DNA of 64,000 nt from Mycolicibacterium sp. P9-64 (GTDB lineage: Bacteria > Actinomycetota > Actinomycetes > Mycobacteriales > Mycobacteriaceae). The DNA is taken from contig NZ_NPKO01000005.1 of assembly GCF_008329605.1 (NCBI RefSeq), positions 372,001-436,000 on the forward strand, read 5' to 3'. The notes below the pieces were generated by a model. It worked only from the letters and a program-made list of their open reading frames with translations, did not search any database and was not told the DNA's origin. Shown here in pieces: positions 26,012 to 34,304 of the stretch. Position 1 is the stretch's first letter. Every line of letters begins with the position of its first letter. A program made the position numbers and the translations under genes.

Positions 26012-26864
26012 CGAGAACACCACCGTCGTAAGCCGTGCGGACGTGCTCCCAGAACGGCAGGCCGAGCGCATTGAAGAATTCCCGCGGCGACGACATGCCG
26101 TCTTGGCTGGTGTCGCCGCGACTCAGCGCTGCCAGGGCGTCACTGATTCCACCTACGGCCCCGCCGACGCCCGTAGCCGGAGCGATGGCGATTGCATAGC
26201 CGAAACTTCGCAGTTGGTCTAGCGATACCGGCGGAGTCTTTCCCCTTGGGACCAGGTTGAAGAGCGCAGGAGCATTCACTTCCTTGGGGATGCAGGCAAT
26301 CTCATCGAGTGACTGCGGCGCCTCGATGAAGATGACGTCTGCACCTGCGGCCGCGTAGAGGGCAGCCCGACGCAGTGCCTCGTCCATTCCGTGGACTGCC
26401 CGGGCGTCAGTCCGCGCGATGATGAGCATGTCGGTCCGCGCATCGACCGCGGCGCGGATCTTGGCCGTGAACTCATCGACGTCGACCACCGCTTTGTCGT
26501 CGAGGTGTCCGCACCGCTTCGGAAATACCTGATCCTCGAGTTGAATGCCCGCCACGCCGAGTCGTTGGTATTCCTGCACGGTGCGATAGACGTGGGTCAC
26601 GTCGCCGAAGCCGGTGTCGGCGTCGGCGATCAGCGGTTTGGACAGTCGGCGCGTGATTACCGCGGCCTGCGCAGCCATCTCGGTCATGGTGGTCAGGCCG
26701 ATATCGGGTAGGCCCACCGCCGAGGCCGATACGGCCGCACCGGACATGTAGGCCACTGGGAACTCGGAGTGTTCGACCAGGGCAGCTGATATTCCGTCGT
26801 ACACGCCAGGTGCGATCACCAGTTCGGGCCCACAGATGAGTTCGCGCAACCGTGCCGCAGTCAT
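26004..26864 (-). CDS. Isocitrate lyase/PEP mutase superfamily lyase (2-methylisocitrate or dimethylmalate lyase-like)
   Basis: 286 residues. PLIADADTGFGD provides the Mg-binding acidic residues and FPKRCGH the catalytic Cys motif found in true C-C lyases (isocitrate, 2-methylisocitrate, 2,3-dimethylmalate lyase) but absent from PEP mutase and hydrolases. It would cleave a 2-hydroxy-dicarboxylate retro-aldol fashion into pyruvate or succinate plus a second product. ATG 26864 is used; a longer frame reaches 26954 but runs into the promoter. It heads the lyase-LeuC-LeuD operon and its promoter carries operator A. Confidence 0.9.
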   Translation of the reverse strand: MTAARLRELICGPELVIAPGVYDGISAALVEHSEFPVAYMSGAAVSASAVGLPDIGLTTMTEMAAQAAVITRRLSKPLIADADTGFGDVTHVYRTVQEYQRLGVAGIQLEDQVFPKRCGHLDDKAVVDVDEFTAKIRAAVDARTDMLIIARTDARAVHGMDEALRRAALYAAAGADVIFIEAPQSLDEIACIPKEVNAPALFNLVPRGKTPPVSLDQLRSFGYAIAIAPATGVGGAVGGISDALAALSRGDTSQDGMSSPREFFNALGLPFWEHVRTAYDGGVLDA

Positions 26865-26967
26865 CGTGAACCGCCGTCGACCGAAAACCGCCGGAAGTCC
26901 ACCGTAGAGCCAACCGTCGCAGCGACGAGGTGCACTCGTCCATCCACACCGCACATACCAACTCGAT

Positions 26968-27030
26968 CCATTAGATGGGTGTCAAAACCATTCAGCGGTG
27001 ACGCTAGGTGCGAGCCGTGCGACCTGTCAA
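26968..27030 (-). promoter_or_regulatory. Promoter and operator A for the lyase/LeuC/LeuD operon
   Basis: Reading the minus strand: -35 TTGACA (27030-27025), 18-base spacer, -10 TAGCGT (27006-27001), then after 2 bases a two-part operator at 26968-26998. On the plus strand the halves are CCATTAGATGG and CCATTCAGCGG, separated by 9 bases. Each half is CCR-N5-YGG, and the halves are 20 bases apart centre to centre. Confidence 0.72.
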
Positions 27031-27067
27031 GGCGCGTCACGGTCGGTGAATATGCGAATTTCCGGGC

Positions 27068-27132
27068 TTGACAAGCGGAGAGGCCCGTGACTACCGTCAC
27101 ACCACACAGTGGAGTTTAAAACCGACTAGCGG
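27068..27132 (+). promoter_or_regulatory. Promoter and operator B for the first IclR paralogue operon
   Basis: -35 TTGACA (27068-27073), 18-base spacer, -10 TACCGT (27092-27097), 4 bases, then operator halves CCACACAGTGG (27102-27112) and CCGACTAGCGG (27122-27132) 9 bases apart. A 5-base-arm repeat GTGAC-TACC-GTCAC overlaps the -10 box. Ribosome binding site and ATG of iclR follow directly, so binding would block the gene's own transcription. Confidence 0.72.
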
Positions 27133-27149
27133 TGGAATGGGAGGTAGCG

Positions 27150-27941
27150 ATGGTTGACGAAGGTCCCGTACGCGTGATCGAACGGGTATGTCTCGTCCTT
27201 GACTGCTTCTCGAGGGAGCGGCCCCGGCTGCAGATCGGCGATGTGCGCGAACTCACCGGCCTTCCCGCTACAACGGTGGCACGAATCGTCAAAAGCCTTG
27301 TCGTGCAACGATTATTGGAACGCGACGGCGCTCATTACCGGCTAGGGCTACGCGTTCTCGTGTGGTCCGCGCCGGCAAAGGCGGCTTCGGATCTCATCGT
27401 CGCCGCCGGTCCAGTCATCGACTACATCCGGGATCTGACCGGCGAGACCACGGGAATCTATGTGCGGCAGGGTGCGATACGCGTCGGCGTTGCAGCAGCG
27501 ATGTCGGAACGATCCATCATCTTCAACGGGTACGTCGGTCAGGTCATGCCTTTGCACGCTGGTGCAGCCGGCAAGACGTTCATGGCATTCGATTCCGCCG
27601 CGCTGAAATCGGCCCTCGACACCGGGCTGACCCGCTATACCGACGCGACGACAACCGATGCCGCCCAGCTCAGGCGTGAACTGACGACCGTCCGTCAGCA
27701 CGGTTGGTCATACAGCTCCGAAGAACGCGAACCGGGATTGAGTTCCCTTGCGGCGCCCATCTTCGACTCCGCCGGCGATATTGCCGCCGCCATCACCGTT
27801 GGAGGTCCAGCCTTTCGACTAACTGCCACGGCCGCCGATGAGTTCGGCCCGCTGATCGCCACGGCTGGCACGTCCATCTCCCAACGGCTGGGTTACTTCG
27901 GCCACCTCAGCACTGACCGCGATCGATATCAAATCCACTAA
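27150..27941 (+). CDS. IclR family regulator, paralogue 1
   Basis: 263 residues. The winged helix (QIGDVRELTGLPATTVARIVKSLVVQRLLERDG) is followed by an IclR effector domain (TGETTGIYVRQGAIRVGVAAAMSERSIIFNGYVGQVMPLHAGAAGKTFMAF). ATG 27150 follows GGGAGG at ideal distance. It is about three-quarters identical by eye to the IclR at 37.7 kb, and both have the same promoter and operator design, so a duplication is evident. It heads an operon with a DUF336 protein, a flavin-dependent monooxygenase and an SDR. Confidence 0.93.
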   Translation: MVDEGPVRVIERVCLVLDCFSRERPRLQIGDVRELTGLPATTVARIVKSLVVQRLLERDGAHYRLGLRVLVWSAPAKAASDLIVAAGPVIDYIRDLTGETTGIYVRQGAIRVGVAAAMSERSIIFNGYVGQVMPLHAGAAGKTFMAFDSAALKSALDTGLTRYTDATTTDAAQLRRELTTVRQHGWSYSSEEREPGLSSLAAPIFDSAGDIAAAITVGGPAFRLTATAADEFGPLIATAGTSISQRLGYFGHLSTDRDRYQIH

Positions 27942-27988
27942 ACAAGTAGCGATTTCGCCAACCCGGCCCCGAACGGAGAACCACCCCA

Positions 27989-28432
27989 ATGTCGAACGCA
28001 TCCGCACCCGACACCAGAGCCATCCGCACCTTGACCTTCGTTGGTGTGCAGTCACTGATCGAGGCAGCTGTGGCGGCCGCACGACAGCAGTCGATGGCAG
28101 TCTCGGTGGCCCTTCACGACAGCGGCGCAAACCTCGTCGGTTTCGCGCGCATGGATGGCGCCCCCGCGCTGACCATCGATATCGCCCAGAACAAGTCCTA
28201 TACGGCGGTCGCATTCGGACTGCCCACCCACCAATGGCACGACGTCATCAAGGACGACGAACCCCTCAAGCTGGGCATCGTCCACACACCCCGACTGGTC
28301 ACCTATGGCGGTGGATATCCGATCGTCTCGGACGGCCAGATCGTCGGCTCCATCGGGATCAGCGGAGGCCACTACACCCAGGACATGACAGTTGCCGAGG
28401 CCGCACTGAAAGCGTGCGGCTTCGCCGAATAG
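27989..28432 (+). CDS. GlcG/HbpS family (DUF336) heme-binding-like protein
   Basis: 147 residues of the DUF336 family: VQSLIEAAVAAARQQSMAVSVALHDSGANLVGFARMDGA followed by ISGGHYTQDMTVAEAALKA at the C-terminus. Family members include the redox/heme sensor HbpS and proteins of unknown role found beside glycolate or diol oxidation genes. It lies 47 bases after iclR paralogue 1 and 40 before the monooxygenase, in one operon. A helper or scavenger role next to an oxygenase is plausible but unproven. Confidence 0.88.
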   Translation: MSNASAPDTRAIRTLTFVGVQSLIEAAVAAARQQSMAVSVALHDSGANLVGFARMDGAPALTIDIAQNKSYTAVAFGLPTHQWHDVIKDDEPLKLGIVHTPRLVTYGGGYPIVSDGQIVGSIGISGGHYTQDMTVAEAALKACGFAE

Positions 28433-28472
28433 GGCTGTCGCCAAATAACACCGAACTGAGGAGATCTTCACC

Positions 28473-29606
28473 GTGGCCGCACTGAACACCGACGACATCG
28501 CCGAAGCGCGATCACATCTAGCGCTCTACGACGACAAGAACAAGCTCAAACTGGGAACGTTCGCCACCAATGTCAGCTCGGGGGTGAGTATTAGTGAGGC
28601 CCCCACGTCCTATGAGGTGACGTGGGACCATACCGTCGGGCTGGCGCGTCAGGCCGAGGCCATGGGCCTCGACATGCTCATCCCGCTGGGCCGATGGCGC
28701 GGGTTCGGCGGCGCCACCAACTTCAATGGCGAAGCCTTCGAGACCTACACCTGGGCGGCGGGTTTGGCACAAGCCACCGAGCGCATCATGGTCTTCGCGA
28801 CTTCTCACGTCCCTGTTGTGCATCCAATCGTCGCCGCCAAGCAGGCAGCGACGATCGACCACATCTCCAATGGCCGTTTCGGGCTCAACCTCGTCATGGG
28901 ATGGTTCAAACCCGAGATGGAGATGTTCGGTTCTGCGTTGCGTGAGCACGATGAGCGGTACAAGGTCGGCGACGAATGGATCAACATCGTCAAACGACTG
29001 TGGGCCGAGCAGGAACCATTCTCCTTCGCCGGTGACTACTACACCATCAACGATGCCGAATCCTGGCCCAAGCCAGTGCAAAAGCCCCACCCCGTCATCA
29101 TGAATGCCGGCGCTTCACCAGCGGGCAGCGACTTCGCCGCGCGCAACGCAGATGTCAGCTTCATCGTCGTCGACGATGCGAACAGCGCCGCTGCCTCGGT
29201 CCAGAAATTCAAGAACCACTCCTACGAGAAATATGGCCGCCAGCCGCAGGTCTTCTCCGGGGCATACGTCGTGTGCCGCGATACCGAGAAGGAGGCGCAA
29301 CAGGCGATGCAGGCCATCGTCGATGGCGCCGACCGGCAAGCTGCACGCAACCTGATGAGTGTCCTCGGTATGCAGAGCGGCTCATTCGATCATCTCCTGC
29401 GCAAGGACGCCGAAGATCGCTTCATCGCCGGCTACGGTGGAGCGCCCTTCGTCGGAACCCCGGAGCAGATCACCGACCGCTTCATCGAGATGGAGAAGGC
29501 GGGCGTTTCCGGAATGGCGTTGGGATTCCTCGACTACGCCGAGGGGCTCGAGAACTTCGACAAGACAGTGATGCCATTGCTCCGTGAGGCCGGGTTGCGC
29601 GCGTAA
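28473..29606 (+). CDS. LLM-class flavin-dependent monooxygenase (RutA-like)
   Basis: 377 residues. The central RGFGGATNFNGEAFETYTWAAGLAQATERI and HPIVAAKQAATIDHISNGRFGLNLVMGWFKPEM match the pattern of RutA, the pyrimidine oxygenase, and of DszA-like enzymes in the bacterial luciferase fold. Such enzymes use FMNH2 from a separate reductase. Start GTG 28473 has GAGGAG upstream. The probable reductase is the flavin reductase at 38.8 kb under the matching operator D. RutA relatives open amide or ring C-N bonds. The substrate here is unknown and no rutB-F genes accompany it. Confidence 0.9.
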   Translation: MAALNTDDIAEARSHLALYDDKNKLKLGTFATNVSSGVSISEAPTSYEVTWDHTVGLARQAEAMGLDMLIPLGRWRGFGGATNFNGEAFETYTWAAGLAQATERIMVFATSHVPVVHPIVAAKQAATIDHISNGRFGLNLVMGWFKPEMEMFGSALREHDERYKVGDEWINIVKRLWAEQEPFSFAGDYYTINDAESWPKPVQKPHPVIMNAGASPAGSDFAARNADVSFIVVDDANSAAASVQKFKNHSYEKYGRQPQVFSGAYVVCRDTEKEAQQAMQAIVDGADRQAARNLMSVLGMQSGSFDHLLRKDAEDRFIAGYGGAPFVGTPEQITDRFIEMEKAGVSGMALGFLDYAEGLENFDKTVMPLLREAGLRA

Positions 29607-29659
29607 CACGGCTCGGCAGGCGAACATTCGACTCGACAACTTCCAAAGAAGAGAATCTC

Positions 29660-30421
29660 ATGGGACGTCTTGACAATAAGTACGCGGTGATCACCGGCGC
29701 GACCGGCGGAGTGGGGCGAGCGGCGTGCCGCATGTTCTGCGCCGAAGGCGCATCGGTGATCGGGGTCGACATCTCCACTGCGGCCGGCGCCGATCTGGAA
29801 CGGGAACTCAAAGGCGAAGGGTACGACTTCCAGTTCCGAACGGTCGACGTCTCCTCCGAAGAGCAGGTCAACGATCTGGCCGCTGAGATCACCGGCGATC
29901 GGCCGATCGACATCGTCTACAACAATGCGGGCACCATTCTCGGGAAACACATCCTGGAATCCTCAGTGGAGGAGTGGGATCGCGTCCACGACGTCAACTC
30001 CAAATCGGTGTTCCTCATGATCCGGGCCTTTGCGCCCAGAATGACCAATCCGGGCGGCTCGATCGTGAACACCTCATCGGGCGGCGGAGTCGTCGCCATT
30101 CCGAACATGTCGGTCTACGGAGCGGCCAAAGCCGGCGTCATTCTGCTGTCGCGTGCCGCGGCCGTCGACCTCGCCCCGGGCATCCGGGTCAACGCGCTGG
30201 TTCCCGGCCTGATCGATACGGCGATGCCGCAGAGTTTTGTCTCCGAGCTGCCCGAGGAGCACCGAGCCGCCGTTCTCGACGGAATGAAGGCCCAGCATCT
30301 GACGAGACGCTTGGGACGCCCGGAGGAGGTCGCCGCGGCAGCGCTGTTTCTCGCCAGCGACGAAGCCTCCTTCGTCACCGCAAGCGCGCTGGTCGTCGAC
30401 GGGGGAGCGACCGCAATGTGA
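29660..30421 (+). CDS. SDR family oxidoreductase
   Basis: 253 residues of a classical short-chain dehydrogenase. The NAD(P) site is TGATGGVGRAACRMF, the NAG motif is YNNAGTI, the catalytic Ser is in VNTSSGGG and the catalytic YxxxK is YGAAKAG. The C-terminus has ALVVDGGATAM. It follows the monooxygenase by 53 bases in the operon driven by promoter B and probably oxidises or reduces the monooxygenase product or its hydroxylated precursor. Confidence 0.93.
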   Translation: MGRLDNKYAVITGATGGVGRAACRMFCAEGASVIGVDISTAAGADLERELKGEGYDFQFRTVDVSSEEQVNDLAAEITGDRPIDIVYNNAGTILGKHILESSVEEWDRVHDVNSKSVFLMIRAFAPRMTNPGGSIVNTSSGGGVVAIPNMSVYGAAKAGVILLSRAAAVDLAPGIRVNALVPGLIDTAMPQSFVSELPEEHRAAVLDGMKAQHLTRRLGRPEEVAAAALFLASDEASFVTASALVVDGGATAM

Positions 30422-30517
30422 TTCGCCACCAGGCCCGGAGGCCGGCAGCAGGTGCGAACGCTGGGGATGGGCCGACCTGTTTGGAGGAATGCCCGCCACG
30501 TCTGAGGAAGACCGTGT

Positions 30518-30751
30518 TCAGGACGAGCGGCGGGCCGTTTCCGCCGATGACGGCGTGCATCCCACGCCTCGGACCAACCGGGCCCCGCAGTCGACGTGAA
30601 TCGTCTCGCCGGTGATCGCCGCATTCTGCGTGAGAAGCAATACGGTCCGGGCAACTTCGTCTGCGGTCACGAGACGAATGGGCGCAAGCTCCAGGGCATG
30701 GACGCGGGCCAATTTGTGGCGGAAGTCGTTGAGCGCGTGATCAAGTGGAGT
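30518..30751 (-). pseudogene. C-terminal remnant of an SDR oxidoreductase
   Basis: The minus-strand frame reads LDHALNDFRHKLA then APIRLVTADEVARTVLLLTQNAAITGETIHVDCGARL and stops. This is the last 40-60 residues of a short-chain dehydrogenase (the ITGETIHVDGG region), with the Rossmann domain and catalytic residues missing. No start codon or ribosome binding site fits. Only the decayed tail is left, between the SDR gene and the convergent MDR gene. Confidence 0.55.
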
Positions 30752-30808
30752 GCGCCGCGGCGGCGGGGCGGATAGCGCCGGCGATCATCTCGGTTGGGCG
30801 TGCCGTCA

Positions 30809-31822
30809 TCAGCTGACCCGGATCAGCAATTTGCCGACGTGGTGGCTTCGATGGAGCTGCTCGAAGGCTGCCCGCGTTTCCTCGAAGGCGAACACCTGCG
30901 CAATGACCGGTGGCAATTCGGTGGTCGCGGCCAGGCGGACCAGTTCCGCGAGGTCGTCGCGGCTGCCCACGACGACAGGGCGGGTAGTGGCCAAGCTGTT
31001 CTTCAGCGCGAAGTAGTCGATGCCGGGGTTGTCGGTACTGAGCCATCCGATCAACGTGACTTCACCGCCGATGGCAACCGCGCGTAGCGACTGACCGATG
31101 GTGGCGGGCCCGCCCACTTCGATGACGCGGTCCACGCCCCGTCCCAACGTGAGGTTGCGCACCTGCTCGTACCATTCGGGATGCAGGCGGTAGTCGATGA
31201 CCTCGTCAGCTCCCAGCTGGGTGAGGATCGCCGCCTTCTCGGCGCTCGATGTTGTCGCAATAACCTGTGCACCAAGCGCTTTGGCCAGCTGCACGGCGAA
31301 TAGCGAGACGCCGCCGGAGCCCAATGTGAGCACGCTGTGTCCCGTGCGGATCGGGTTTGGTCCGCGCAACGCGTTCCAGGCCGTCACCCCGGCGCACGGC
31401 AGTGTCGCGGCGTGTTCATCGGAGAGCTGATCGGGCAGTCGGACCACGGCTTCCCGGGGGACGACCTTGTATTCGGCGAGCCAGCCATCCTGTCCGCTGC
31501 CGTAGCCATCCGCCTCCAAGCTGGGGGGCGGAGCGCCTCCGAACCAGCGCGGATGGAACGTGCTGAGAACACGATCGCCTGGGCGGTAATCCTCCACGCC
31601 CTCACCGACTTCGACGACTTCTGCCGCTGCATCGCTACAGGGCACCAGGCCCGTGCGGCTACTTCGCACGTAGCGTCCGCCTGCGATCGCGCCATCGCGG
31701 TAGTTCAACGCCACGAACCGCACGCGTAGGAGTAGCTCGCCGCGCTGTGGTGAAGGGTCCGGCTCCTCGTGCAGTCGTAATCCGTCGCCGCCCGTCGACT
31801 CATCGACTCTGTATACCCGCAT
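30809..31822 (-). CDS. Zinc-type/MDR alcohol dehydrogenase or quinone oxidoreductase family protein
   Basis: 337 residues of the medium-chain reductase fold. The N-terminal GroES-like half contains VRFVALNYRDGAIAGGRY, and the C-terminal NAD(P) half has LTLGSGGVSLFAVQLAKALGAQVIATTSS. The Cys of SDAAAEV-type (LVPCSDAAAEVVEVG) positions is present, but the structural-zinc four-Cys loop is not seen, so it resembles quinone-oxidoreductase-type MDRs. It is followed on the same strand by nothing coding. Upstream, 58 bases away, is an NAD-dependent epimerase-like gene, so the two likely form one transcript. Confidence 0.9.
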   Translation of the reverse strand: MRVYRVDESTGGDGLRLHEEPDPSPQRGELLLRVRFVALNYRDGAIAGGRYVRSSRTGLVPCSDAAAEVVEVGEGVEDYRPGDRVLSTFHPRWFGGAPPPSLEADGYGSGQDGWLAEYKVVPREAVVRLPDQLSDEHAATLPCAGVTAWNALRGPNPIRTGHSVLTLGSGGVSLFAVQLAKALGAQVIATTSSAEKAAILTQLGADEVIDYRLHPEWYEQVRNLTLGRGVDRVIEVGGPATIGQSLRAVAIGGEVTLIGWLSTDNPGIDYFALKNSLATTRPVVVGSRDDLAELVRLAATTELPPVIAQVFAFEETRAAFEQLHRSHHVGKLLIRVS

Positions 31823-31880
31823 TCGTCTTGCCCGCTTTCCGCGTCAGTTCGAAAAGTGCCTCACATCACCGCCGGAGGCG

Positions 31881-32816
31881 TCAGCGAGCGGTTGCTCGAT
31901 ACCACTCGATCGTGTGTCTGATGGCGTCGACATGGCTGGTTACGGGAAACGTCCCGAAGGTCTGGTCGAACGCCGAATGGTCGACGATCCACGGCTTGGT
32001 CCGTTGATGGTCGAGTTCGTCGTAGCCGCGAAGTCTCCGGTCGAACAGTGACATGAGCCGAACCGTGGCGGCGGGCAACCGAATTGGTCGGCGCACCCGC
32101 CCGGCGACCTCGCCGGCAAGTTTGATGAATTCCGAGACCGGTAGCGTTTCGGCGGCGGGAGTGTGAAAGACCCGGCCGTCGGCGCGGTCGTCGTCGCCCA
32201 GAATGATCAGCGCTTTGGCGGTGTCGACGGAGTAGCCGAACGTGTGCGGCATATCCAAGGGCGCGAACCACATTGGGTTCCTCCCACGGGAGAGCGGCTC
32301 GAGGACGAGTTCGTCCGGCAGAGACATTCGAGCATCAGGACCGTAGTAATCACTGACGCGACCGATGGACACTCGTACTCGGCCGCGCGCGTGCGCGTCG
32401 AGCAATGTGTGTCCTAGGCGAGACCGCAACTTCTCCTTCGGTCCCCGCGGCCGTTCCGGTGTCTGCTCGTCGAACGGCCCATCGACGGGGCCGTAGGCGT
32501 ACAGGTTGTCGGTGAGCACCAGCTTTGCGTTCGTCGCCTCCGCGGCGGCGATGCCGTTGTCGACCATGGTCGGAAAGGTGGTGAGCCAATCGGGGTAGGG
32601 GACATTGGCGGAAAGGTGGATCACCGATGCCCCCTGGCAAGAGGCAATCGCCGCTTCGCGATCAAGCAAGTCGGCCCGCAGGCCCTCGACCCCCTCGGGG
32701 ATGCCCTTCCCGGTCCGGGTCACGCCGCACACCCGGCGGCCCTGCTTGACGTATTGACGAGCAATCTCGGCGCCTAGTCCGCTACCGGCTCCAAACACCA
32801 CTGCCATATCTGCCAT
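31881..32816 (-). CDS. NAD(P)-binding atypical SDR (NAD-dependent epimerase/dehydratase-like)
   Basis: 311 residues. The extended-SDR nucleotide motif is AVVFGAGSGLGAEIARQY, and the middle part has NLYAYGPVDGPFDEQTP and RVSDYYGPDAR as in NAD-dependent epimerase-like proteins. A clear YxxxK is not evident, as in atypical SDRs. It is divergent from a TetR gene. An ATAAC-GAAA-GTTAT palindrome is in the gap. The function cannot be fixed beyond nucleotide-dependent oxidoreductase. Confidence 0.86.
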   Translation of the reverse strand: MADMAVVFGAGSGLGAEIARQYVKQGRRVCGVTRTGKGIPEGVEGLRADLLDREAAIASCQGASVIHLSANVPYPDWLTTFPTMVDNGIAAAEATNAKLVLTDNLYAYGPVDGPFDEQTPERPRGPKEKLRSRLGHTLLDAHARGRVRVSIGRVSDYYGPDARMSLPDELVLEPLSRGRNPMWFAPLDMPHTFGYSVDTAKALIILGDDDRADGRVFHTPAAETLPVSEFIKLAGEVAGRVRRPIRLPAATVRLMSLFDRRLRGYDELDHQRTKPWIVDHSAFDQTFGTFPVTSHVDAIRHTIEWYRATAR

Positions 32817-32838
32817 ACCCGCTCCTTCGTGACTGACA

Positions 32839-32852
32839 ATAACGAAAGTTAT
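32839..32852. promoter_or_regulatory. Palindromic operator between epimerase-like gene and tetR
   Basis: ATAAC-GAAA-GTTAT (perfect 5-base arms) lies 22 bases upstream of the epimerase-like gene and 48 bases upstream of the divergent tetR. It is inside an AT-rich segment, as expected of overlapping divergent promoters. Confidence 0.55.
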
Positions 32853-32900
32853 GCCCTATTACTACAGTACGATGTCGTCACAGGGCAGCGAAAGGGATCG

Positions 32901-33512
32901 ATGTCACAGCCGTTGACCAGCCGACGCGAACGACTCCGCCACGAAGCGATGGTCGAGATCAAACGATTCGCGATGCGTCAGCTCGCCGAATCCGGGGCCG
33001 CCGGCATCTCGATCACGGCGATCGCCAAGCAGATGGGGATGACCGGTCCAGCGCTCTATCGGTACTTCGCCAACCGCGAGGCACTGCTGACCGCATTGAT
33101 CCGGGACGGATACGCCGACCTCGCAGAAACCGCCGAACGCGTCGCCAAGCGTGCTGCAGCCCTGCCACCCGCCGAGCGCTTGCAGGTGGTGGCGGCAGCG
33201 GTACGCGGGTGGGCGCTGGCCGAGCCGCAGCGCTACTTATTGCTGTTCGGCACGCCGGTACCCGGTTATGAAGCGCCGATGGACACCCTTGACACGGCCA
33301 ACCGCACCCTGAACGTCCTCGTCGCCATCGCTGCAGAGCTGGCGAGTGATACCTCTCGGTCGCTCTTGCTGGCGACGATCGCATGGACACGTTTGCACGG
33401 CATCATCAGCCTGGAATTGGTCGGTCAGTTCACCTACCTGGACATCGATCCCGCATCGCTACTCGACGGCGAGATGAATTCGCTTGTCGAACAAGCGATT
33501 CAGCCGGGCTAG
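32901..33512 (+). CDS. TetR/AcrR family transcriptional regulator
   Basis: 203 residues from ATG 32901, which has AAAGGGA upstream. The frame is open to 32829, but that part overlaps the palindrome and promoter. TetR helix-turn-helix: MRQLAESGAAGISITAIAKQMGMTGPALYRYFANREALLTAL. The C-terminal domain is of the TetR_C_25-like type with GWALAEPQRYLLLFGTPVPGYEAP. It probably controls the divergent epimerase-like/MDR pair. Confidence 0.9.
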   Translation: MSQPLTSRRERLRHEAMVEIKRFAMRQLAESGAAGISITAIAKQMGMTGPALYRYFANREALLTALIRDGYADLAETAERVAKRAAALPPAERLQVVAAAVRGWALAEPQRYLLLFGTPVPGYEAPMDTLDTANRTLNVLVAIAAELASDTSRSLLLATIAWTRLHGIISLELVGQFTYLDIDPASLLDGEMNSLVEQAIQPG

Positions 33513-33610
33513 CGCCCGGGCAACGCGACGACCTGCATCCTGCAACCGGGTGGGCGGTCAGCGTACAAGCGGGTCAGGAGCTTGCGAAATGATCGTTGGC
33601 GCAGTGGTAT

Positions 33611-34213
33611 TCAGGGCCAGTTGGGTGGCGGTTGCGGCAGGGGATGGGCGCCCTCTGGACGTAGGCCATCGAAGATGAGGGCAAGATATCGCCGCCACAG
33701 ATCTGGGGGCGGATCGGACAAGTACTCGACAGCGTGAACGGGTGCGCATATCAGCACGAAGACATCGGTTCCGGTGATGTCCTGCCGAACGGCGCCGCAG
33801 TCGCGCGCCCGGTCAACCAACGCTACGACGCCCGCGTGCAGCTCGTCCCGAAGATGTTGCACGAACGGATCTTCAGCGCTGGCTGACATCACAAAAGTGA
33901 GGTCGCGTTGCTGGCGCTGATCGGCCGCCACCGTCAAGAACTCCAGCAGCGCCGCCCCCGGCTCCGCTGAGCTCAGCAGTCGTCGGGCGACGTCTCTCAG
34001 CTCCGTCACATACCGCGCGACGACAGCGGCGATCAGCTCTTCTTTCGTCGCGAAGTGACGGAAGACGGTGCCCTTTGCGACACCCGCCCGGCGGGCGATG
34101 TCCGCCACCGATGCTTCCGGGCCCCGCTCTGCGAATTCGTCCTCGGCTGCGGACAGAAGCGACTCGCGGTTGCGTGCCGCGTCGGAACGCAGCGGGCGCA
34201 CGGGCGGGGTCAC
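33611..34213 (-). CDS. TetR/AcrR family transcriptional regulator
   Basis: 200 residues with the helix-turn-helix EFAERGPEASVADIARRAGVAKGTVFRHFATKEELIAAV. I place the start at GTG 34213. An in-frame ATG at 34246 exists, but it lies inside one of the two palindromic operators (TGACC-N4-GGTCA) and a -10-like TACGAT follows it. The regulator is divergent from the SDR gene at 34305, and the two operators in between make it the likely repressor of that SDR and of itself. Confidence 0.88.
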   Translation of the reverse strand: MTPPVRPLRSDAARNRESLLSAAEDEFAERGPEASVADIARRAGVAKGTVFRHFATKEELIAAVVARYVTELRDVARRLLSSAEPGAALLEFLTVAADQRQQRDLTFVMSASAEDPFVQHLRDELHAGVVALVDRARDCGAVRQDITGTDVFVLICAPVHAVEYLSDPPPDLWRRYLALIFDGLRPEGAHPLPQPPPNWP

Positions 34214-34231
34214 GAACGGATCGTAACAAGT

Positions 34232-34288
34232 TGACCGAGTGGTCATTTTGCCGTTAGCCTGCCTGCAGTCAACATGACCACGCGGTCA
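34232..34288. promoter_or_regulatory. Two TGACC-N4-GGTCA operators between tetR and SDR
   Basis: TGACC-GAGT-GGTCA (34232-34245) and TGACC-ACGC-GGTCA (34275-34288) are matching 5-base-arm palindromes, 43 bases apart, in the divergent region of the TetR and SDR genes. The second extends to ATGACC-N4-GGTCAT. Confidence 0.7.
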
Positions 34289-34304
34289 TCTTATGGAGGT
34301 ACGC

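Noticed and set aside
27068..27132. GTGAC-TACC-GTCAC as the main operator of the IclR paralogues
   Set aside because: It is present only at promoters B and C and overlaps the -10 box. The CCR-N5-YGG pair is found at all four promoters and is the better operator candidate.
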